A DNA stretch of 64,000 nt from Brachynemurus nebulosus (lineage: Eukaryota > Arthropoda > Insecta > Neuroptera > Myrmeleontidae), in contig JAPWDM010000003.1 of NCBI GenBank assembly GCA_035578155.1, positions 66,766,142-66,830,141 on the forward strand, in the 5' to 3' direction. Of the stretch, positions 56,600-64,000 are shown in pieces. The translations under genes were made by a program, and so were the position numbers. Under the pieces are notes generated by a model. That model saw nothing but the letters and a program-made list of their open reading frames with translations, had not been told where the DNA came from and ran no database searches. Position 1 is the stretch's first letter. Every line of letters starts with the position of its first letter.

Positions 56600-57150
56600 C
56601 GCACATATGGCAACGGCAAACATTTACACGTTATTTGTCAGTATTGTAGGCTTGTTTAAGATCTGTGTTATTTTTATAATTCATTTATACGCGTTAATTT
56701 TAATTTTTGTTAATAATTTATTTTGTAATTTTATTTAAACTGTTAAATATACATAACAAGTAAGTATTTATCTGTTTCCATAATAATATTTAGTTAAGTG
56801 CTTTTTCTTATTTGAAATTTTATGCTTTTGTTTTTAAGTATGAGCCAGCGATCGAAAAAAGTCAGCAAAAATCAGAAAAACATCATTGTGAGTTTTATGG
56901 AAGATCATCCAGAGTTAAATAAAAAATTTAATGCAAATTTTACTTTTGAAGATAGTAACAGATTGTGGTTACAGTTACGAATGAAACTGGAAGCATGTGG
57001 TGATGGATCGCACGGCAAAAAAATAGAAGAGTGGAAAAGGGTATGAATTTTTATTTAATGTAATTTTTATTTTGGTTTTAATAAAGGTATAAATTGTTAT
57101 TTTTGTAATAGACTTGGTTGGATATGAAACGGGCAGCGTTAATCATATAA
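56600..57150 (+). pseudogene. Spliced Myb/SANT (zeste-type) gene, truncated
   Basis: A probable 5' untranslated exon ends at ACATAACAA|GTAAGT (56759). A 79-bp intron ends TTTGTTTTTAAG and exon 2 (56839-57040) starts with the ATG at 56840. It encodes MSQRSKKVSKNQKNIIVSFM, EDHPEL, LWLQLRMKLEACGDGSHGKK and EEWKR, then GTATGA. A 71-bp intron ends TTTTTGTAATAG and exon 3 begins TWLDMKRAALII before a stop at 57148. EWKRTWxDMK is the hallmark of Myb/SANT-like zeste-type DNA-binding proteins, which occur as Harbinger transposon partners and as domesticated insect regulators. The protein ends where the domain should continue, so the gene is probably truncated. An in-frame ATG also lies at 56822. Confidence 0.7.
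56840..57040 (+). CDS. Myb/SANT-like DNA-binding exon
   Basis: The coding part of exon 2 of the gene above has 67 codons and keeps phase 0 at its donor. The LWxQL and EEWKR positions and the spacing of tryptophans match the trihelix-like Myb/SANT fold. The preceding acidic HPEL segment is also typical of this family. Splicing to 57112 extends it by 12 residues. Whether it is expressed cannot be judged here. Confidence 0.65.
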
Positions 57151-60100
57151 GGGATTCCGTATTCTAAATACGAAACCCTAAACCAAGGACGAGTAACCAT
57201 ACATCATATCCATTAAAATGGTTCCAAATTTGTCAAATCGTTTCGAAACACTCCCCCCCAAAAAATTCAAATTTGCCACCAACGCATCGTGACACTCTGG
57301 TCGCGCATGCGTACACCACATTCAACTTAATACTATTCCAATTGACAATAATTCACAAATAATATAATTATTATAATAAATAATTGTTATAAAAACAATA
57401 TTATTAATCTTTTCCATGCCGAAATAAAATACCTTGTAAAAGAGAGAATGTGTAAACATAAAAAGAAACAGAAAATTGTTTATATTACGTACCTATGTCT
57501 AGAATTTTTTTATTTTCCTAATTGTTAGGGGTAATAAATAAAATAATAAATTAATAATGTTGAAGATGAGGAAGATCTTATACACCGTTTACACTGTATA
57601 TGTACATATGTATAGGTAATAGTTTATGGTAAAGTCGGTATTAAACTAACATTTCCAAGATAAATTTTCTTTTTTCGAAATATTTACTAAATGTTATTTT
57701 CTGTATTTTACGACATTCATTAAATAAAAATATAATACAAATATTTAATTCAATGGCTGCCAAATAATTTTTGTTTGTAAAAGAGGTTTAAAAACATTGA
57801 TAAAGAGAGAAAATTGTTTACATATTATCTGCGTACTTCTGGAAATATTTAATTCCTAAGATTTTTGTATCCTTAATTTCATAAAATATAAATATTGTTA
57901 TGTTTTTCATAACATCGAGTATCTTATCCTTTCCTATACACGGTACATATAGCATTAAAGTCGTTATTAAACTACTTCTTGGAAAATACAATAATTTTTT
58001 TAAAATTCTTTCAGATGTCATTATGATATACATTTTAAGTAAAATACATTCTATAAAAACGTAAGTAAAGAGAATGAAGAAACCATTATCTACCATTCTT
58101 ATAATTTGACATTCCCACTTTGTGTGTATCACACAGTATCTTGCGTACTTTTAATTTTATTAAATTATAATATATAACACTGACTTTATAAGAAGTCTAC
58201 GTTGTTTTTATAGTTGACAACATGAATGTTGATTTGGATAAAGGATAATTTATTGATTTTTGGTATTGGTACATATGTATGCAGTATGTGTATGAGTATT
58301 CACTAGTATTAGTCAAACCGTCGAAAATTTTTTGCTGACAATAATAAACAAATTTTTTTATGTTCTTATAGTACACTATAAATTCAATTATGTTAAAACA
58401 TTCAATAAAAATTATTAGAAGCAAATTTTATATATTTCTGTAAATATCTATACCTATATATAAAATTATCCACAGTATTATCTTTTTATTATTATTTCAT
58501 TTTAAAACAAGCCGGACAACTAGAGAGGTATCAATTTAACTTTAATTCATTTTTTGGGAAAAATTTTTATTAGAAAATAACCCAGTGTAGATTTGTAGTG
58601 TACTTGTAATTTATTTTTATTATTTATTTATAAATTATAAAACTGAGAAACAATATTTTTCAATTTAAACCATTTCAGTGCGGCTTAAAAATGTCAAAAT
58701 GATTAATGACTTTAAAAATACATATAGTCTTGTCTTTTATTGCAAGATATATTTCTCTCTTTGTTTCCTTTGGCATGTTAACATGCCAATGGCACTGAAT
58801 CGGTTAATTAGGCGAATACGAATTAATTAATGATATAAAATAATAATAATATTTATGATACATACAATAATTGTGGTCTCAATTTTAACGATTTTTTTCG
58901 AGGTGACCCCAAACCGTCTAAACACAACAAAACATTGATACATACATACATACAGAGTACATACCGTACATACTTATAGCAACGCCAGTGGGCCGTTTCG
59001 TCGACCAATTTGAAAAATCTCAACTAAAACAAAATTATTTTAAAGTATGTATGTACATCATATACATACAACCAACCAAAACCTTGACCGAGTGTGTGCG
59101 AGTGAGATCGACAACACGCCAATATTCAAATATTCATATCGTTGTCTTTATCACTGATAAAATTCTATAGAGTGGGCCATAACATAATAAAGTGTACCAC
59201 CAACAAACAACACTGATAGCAACATTGTATATATTATACTGTAGTTGTTTGTGTATATGTATAGCATTGGAGCAATGCTTGCTGTATGTCGGTGCTCTGC
59301 GTTGTTCTACTTGCCTCAAATCTTGCAACCTTCAACCCATAATAATCATCTTGCTTCAATAGTATACGAAATTTACCGGTGTGGTTAAATTTTTGTAAAT
59401 AATTCAACTTTTGTACAGTAATGTCAGTAATATTTTATTTAAGAGTAGGGAAGGTCAGTTCTATGTAGAACCAACCTAACGAAGTTGAATAGCTCTCATT
59501 TCGGAATATCAAGTTTCCACCCAAAGAGACTCTCAAGGCAACTGATTTATTTACTGTAAGTGACCAGAGTCGTAATAAAGTTATGTGTCTCAAAATAATT
59601 AAACTATAATTTTGAAACACGACTTCTAAAATAATAGGATTCTAATGTAATTTTGCTTCCGAGATTACTAAAGTAGCGGAACCACTGTGATTACTTTTGA
59701 AATATTAAAATTTTCTTTCCTCCAAAATTAAAATTTTCACGCACGTTTTACGTTTTAGAGCTTCCTGAACAATTTTGGTTTCGTATCTCTCTCTTTATCC
59801 GTTTGTTTGTCTGAAAATCCGACACCAGGTGGCACAACTTCCGTACTATTCAACCGTTTTGGATAAAATTTTTCGAAATTGTCCGGTTTGGTTTCTACAT
59901 GGAGTCGGAGTAATAGCAGCCACGGCGCTACCGCGAAAGTGTTACTAGTTACATTTTGCTCAAATTTTGAGGGTATTTGAAGATTGGACCATATACATAT
60001 GGTCGCCAATAAATTTTAATACAATCAGAGTAAAATGATAGTTACTGTGCATGCGCAAACATAATAACGATGGGTGCATACAAATTTTGCCTTCATGTGT

Positions 60101-60564
60101 ACAAATAAAGATTTACATTATACATTGTATGTATGTATGTAGTTAGTAGCTCATATTAATGTATGTTTTGTACTTGAACAGGTCATCTCAATGATTTGCA
60201 AACCTTGTTCATACAGTCCGGCTATTTGAGCTGGTGCTATCTTTATCATAATATGATATTCGTCACAGTATCAAGAGTACACTTTGTGATACCTTTGTTT
60301 GCATTCATTCACACATCAGCAGTCTGATTTGAATGGCCGAATAAGTTTTTCAAAATTTTGATTTCAGCATTCAAGCAAGCTAAACGATACAAAGTTATCA
60401 TGTTATTGGTTTGAAGGGCGAAAACCATTTTTGTTGATATGTATTTTAAAATTTTCATTTTTTGAATGATTAATTTATGGTCCATTAATTTAAATAATTA
60501 TTTTATTATAAAACTTTAAACATAACTGACATAACATATACATATACACGCTACTGAAGTTTCA
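57151..60564. other. AT-rich stretch without supported gene
   Basis: No recognisable exon. Positions 59755-60009 are somewhat GC-richer with a minus open frame lacking domains. (ATA/TAT)n-like tracts near 58840. A C-run near 57252. Confidence 0.45.
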
Positions 60565-61097
<533 letters not shown>

Positions 61098-61828
61098 ATA
61101 ACATGAATTAACACAATGTTATAATGGTCCGAAGCTATAACTTCGTTTATCTTTGGACGCATAAAAAAATTGGAAGCAAAAAAGTGGTCGCCGTTCAAAT
61201 TCCTTTCTCTGACCACCATGAATTTCAAAATTTAAAAATTCGACAAGTTTATAAAGAGTGTTTGGACAGCTGTCGTCTATATTATTTGATTCACTTACTG
61301 ATTAACTATATGTAAGTTCCTAAAAATATTTTCAAAATAAAACGGTAATAAAACTATTATTAGAGTCGCGATGACTTTCGAATGTGACTTAAGACAGGCC
61401 ACGATGGCCGCAACGTGCTTCCCCCATAATCATTTTTCCGTTTCATTTTTATTTCAACGTGAATTTTCTAGACAAAAAAAAAAATTAAATGTAAATATAT
61501 ACAAGGTGACATTAAAATGTACGATTTGGTGATCTGTAAAATATTTTTTAAGGTCAAACATTATTATCTAATTATATTCAAATAACAAATTAGTGATACA
61601 ATCGAACCTCACAATCGGGAATATCTCTATTTGAATATTTATTCTCTATGACGGAGTTTCAGTGTACTTTTGAAATTTATAGGTACATATTATAACAAAA
61701 CTGTAACGAGACCATTTTTGTACACGGAATATTTATTTAAAAATTGTACTGGTACAACTGTAAATAGTTATCGATGTCGATATCAAAACAGCGATTATTA
61801 AAATTTTTGTATGTCTGTTCACGCATCA
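61098..61828. other. Stretch with one weak exon-like frame
   Basis: A 63-codon plus frame at 61124-61315 ends close to a donor-like ATAT|GTAAGT, but has no recognisable domain. The rest is AT-rich. Confidence 0.3.
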
Positions 61829-62218
61829 CGCAAAAACTACTGAACGGATTTTAATGAAATTTGGTGTGATGATAAATAATTACCTGGGTCAACAGCTAAG
61901 CTACTTTTTACTCCGGGAAAATGTCTCATTCCCACGGGAAAATAGAAAAAAATATTTTTAACATGTGCACACATTACGCAAAAACTATTGAACGGATTTT
62001 GATGAAATTTTGTGTAGTGATAATTTATTATCTGGGTCAACATTTAAAATACTTTTTACTCCAAGAAAATGTCTCATTCCCACGGGGAAATAGAAAAGCC
62101 ATTTTAAGCATATGCATGCATTACTATGCAAATTCTGTACAATTATTACACTTATATATATTCTTCTCACTGAATTTATAGCAATGCGTCGCGCGAACGA
62201 CGTCGCGGGTACAGCTAG
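61829..62218 (+). mobile_element. Helitron-like element, 3' part
   Basis: It ends GGGTACAGCTAG followed by T at 62219, preceded by a GCGTCG/CGACG stem-loop, the Helitron 3' pattern. GCAATGCGT plus CAGCTAG match the 3' end of the minus-strand element at 32507. Inside, a 149-bp unit (CGCAAAAACTACTGAACGGA to AATGTCTCATTCCCACGG) is tandemly repeated twice. No TC start was found, so the 5' end is missing or unrecognised. Confidence 0.65.
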
Positions 62219-62219
62219 T

Positions 62220-64000
62220 ATGATATAATTTTAGAACGTTGAAAAAATTTTAATAATTCAGGAAGAATTTAGTGAAATGAAAGTCACTCGACACGGACAC
62301 CTTGAAAAGTGAAAATCGATACACATACATAGAGCAACAAGGTGTATTTTTAAATTATAAATAGATCACTTTCGATAAATTTTTAATTAAATACGGTCAC
62401 TATAACGAAATTTCACTGTAAATTTCGATATCAAAACGTGGGAATTACCTAAATCAAAATTCTACATTCAGCTGTCGTTTCTTGTGTTACTCGATCAGGT
62501 AGAGTATTTTTAATAATATGTAAAACTGGATTCTGGTTTGTTAAGAAAAAAAAAAAGAAAGGTAAGTAGAAATTTATCAATACCAAAAATAAATTTTTAT
62601 AATATATAAATTTGACGACCTACGGTAAGATATTATGTATTGTAAATTCAGGGCCACCACTCTCCACACTGTCCTAAATAATACGTACAAATAAAATAAA
62701 AAATCAGGTAGATATGATTTTAATTTAATGCATTTGCAGCAACTGATGAATTGTCGATTTAAGGCTACAATATACATATTATCATAGGCGAACAATTTTT
62801 TGGTGCTATTATAGTATACACTGATCCACCCGTTTTATTTTCAAAACTCAAACTTAACTACCATTAAAAAATTCGTCAAGTGCGTGTTTGACATGCACTA
62901 AGTAATGTCCCTCACTCAGTGGTCATAACTAAAACTTCTTAAAATATAACAGTCCGGACACATACGTACACATATACGTAATACATACACACACCTAACA
63001 CACAAATACATAAAAATTAATGTAGCAAAACAGATGCTAGATTAATATACCATAATTTGTTAATTTAATATATTTAATGCCATCTAGCACAACAATTAGT
63101 AACTTGACGTGATGCTATACTATATATTAAATATACAAAGTCACTACTTGCTACAGGATGGCGTCAAAATATATACAATACATAAGCAATACAGCCCTCT
63201 TGCGTTTATTCAATATATGTAAAACTCTATGAATGAATGTAAAACTCTATAATTATTTACCACCTCTCTCAAATTTTCGATCACTCAAGGATTTTAATAT
63301 GTTCCGAACTAATACGTAGTTCGGGACATAAAAAATCACCTACTTACTGATAAAAATTTATGCATTTTTAAAAATACTTGTTTTTAAAATTTGCGCCAAA
63401 ACGTTCATTAGCGCCAAAAGTTCAAGAGTTACGTTACATTCTTTAAATAGCAACGGGTGTTTTGTAATTAAGAAAAAAATCTCTAGTTTTCTTTTAACAA
63501 GGAAAATAAATTGATTTTTTTTTTTTTTTTGGATTAATTAAATTCGAGTGAATTTTCATAGTTACGTTTGGTTAGAGTAGGACAACTGGTATTTGAAGTA
63601 GCGTCTCTAGTGGTGATTGTGTTGAAATATAAGACAACGTGACGTCACAATCCGTTTCTGATCACGTGGTTAAGAGTTAAAAAAATACTTTTTTAAATTA
63701 ATTTTTCTAATAGTTACTTATAATGAATTGGTTTAACAAATTGTTGCTTTTTATAAATTTTCAATAAAAATTGTTTTGTTTTTCCTTAACGCTGTCAAAT
63801 ATCCTAGTAGCTGGACTTGAAAAAAAACAATATGTAATTTTTGTAATTTTTAAACAAAAGATGATATTACTAAAATTATAAATCACATTAAAATTAGTGT
63901 TTTTCTGAACATATGTTTAAAATTTCAAGTCAATCCATCAGTTACATATAAAAATATTGGGTACACCATTTTGAAAAAGAGTATTATTTTCGAAATTTTG
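62220..64000. other. AT-rich stretch without gene
   Basis: No exon or repeat ends recognised. A-runs near 62546 and a T-run near 63515. Confidence 0.5.

Noticed and set aside
61124..61315. 63-codon plus frame ending near a donor-like GTAAGT
   Set aside because: No domain or homologue recognised, and one splice-like site alone is common in AT-rich DNA.

Overview
The window looks like about 64 kb of an AT-rich insect nuclear genome, almost entirely intron and intergenic DNA packed with transposon remnants. Three things point to an arthropod: one clear exon of the roadkill/SPOP gene; Tc1/mariner, hAT, pogo, Helitron-like and ISL2EU-like relics of types known from insects; and spliced eukaryotic gene fragments. 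There are no operons, ribosome binding sites or bacterial features. I cannot fix the insect order from sequence alone.

The only confidently assigned host coding sequence is a 157-bp minus-strand exon at 11014-11170. It carries the N-terminal tail of roadkill (rdx/SPOP), the Cullin-3 adaptor that acts in Hedgehog signalling. The MATH and BTB exons are not in the 11 kb downstream of it on that strand, and no further exon is recognisable in the 53 kb upstream. Much or all of the window is therefore probably the long first introns and upstream region of rdx. Several small GC-richer islands (near 3640, 13080, 37050, 41430, 47540 and 48620) could hold first exons or promoters, but I cannot prove it.

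Layout. 1-11 kb: tandem and dispersed repeats, a TIR element with a hAT insertion nested in it, a 782-bp foldback element and its half-copy, a 777-bp TIR element, the first of four TTAA-flanked foldback elements, and an unassigned candidate exon. 11-20 kb: the rdx exon, a reverse-transcriptase fragment interrupted by a hairpin retroposon-like insertion, several small TIR elements, and a 340-bp tandem duplication. 20-33 kb: a deleted mariner with transposase remnants, TTAA elements, a second reverse-transcriptase scrap, and a complete short Helitron-like element. 33-46 kb: foldbacks, a deleted pogo-like element, a ZBED-type hAT remnant, a tRNA-derived SINE, two more hairpin insertions, and a hAT element full of GTCTTG-type repeats. 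46-64 kb: three copies of a family carrying (CA)n(TA)n tracts, the empty-site copy of the nested element, an internally deleted ISL2EU-like transposon with facing YqaJ-partner-like and THAP exons, a spliced Myb/SANT (zeste-type) gene fragment, and a Helitron-like 3' end.

The most interesting signals are: (i) three hairpin insertions with exact 10-13 bp target duplications whose arms hold a hammerhead-like core, CTGANGA, an extra T, a short stem, then GAAA; a possible fourth, fragmentary example lies at 14161-14265; (ii) the collapsed ISL2EU-like element; and (iii) a nested insertion whose pre-insertion site is preserved in a second copy 48 kb away.
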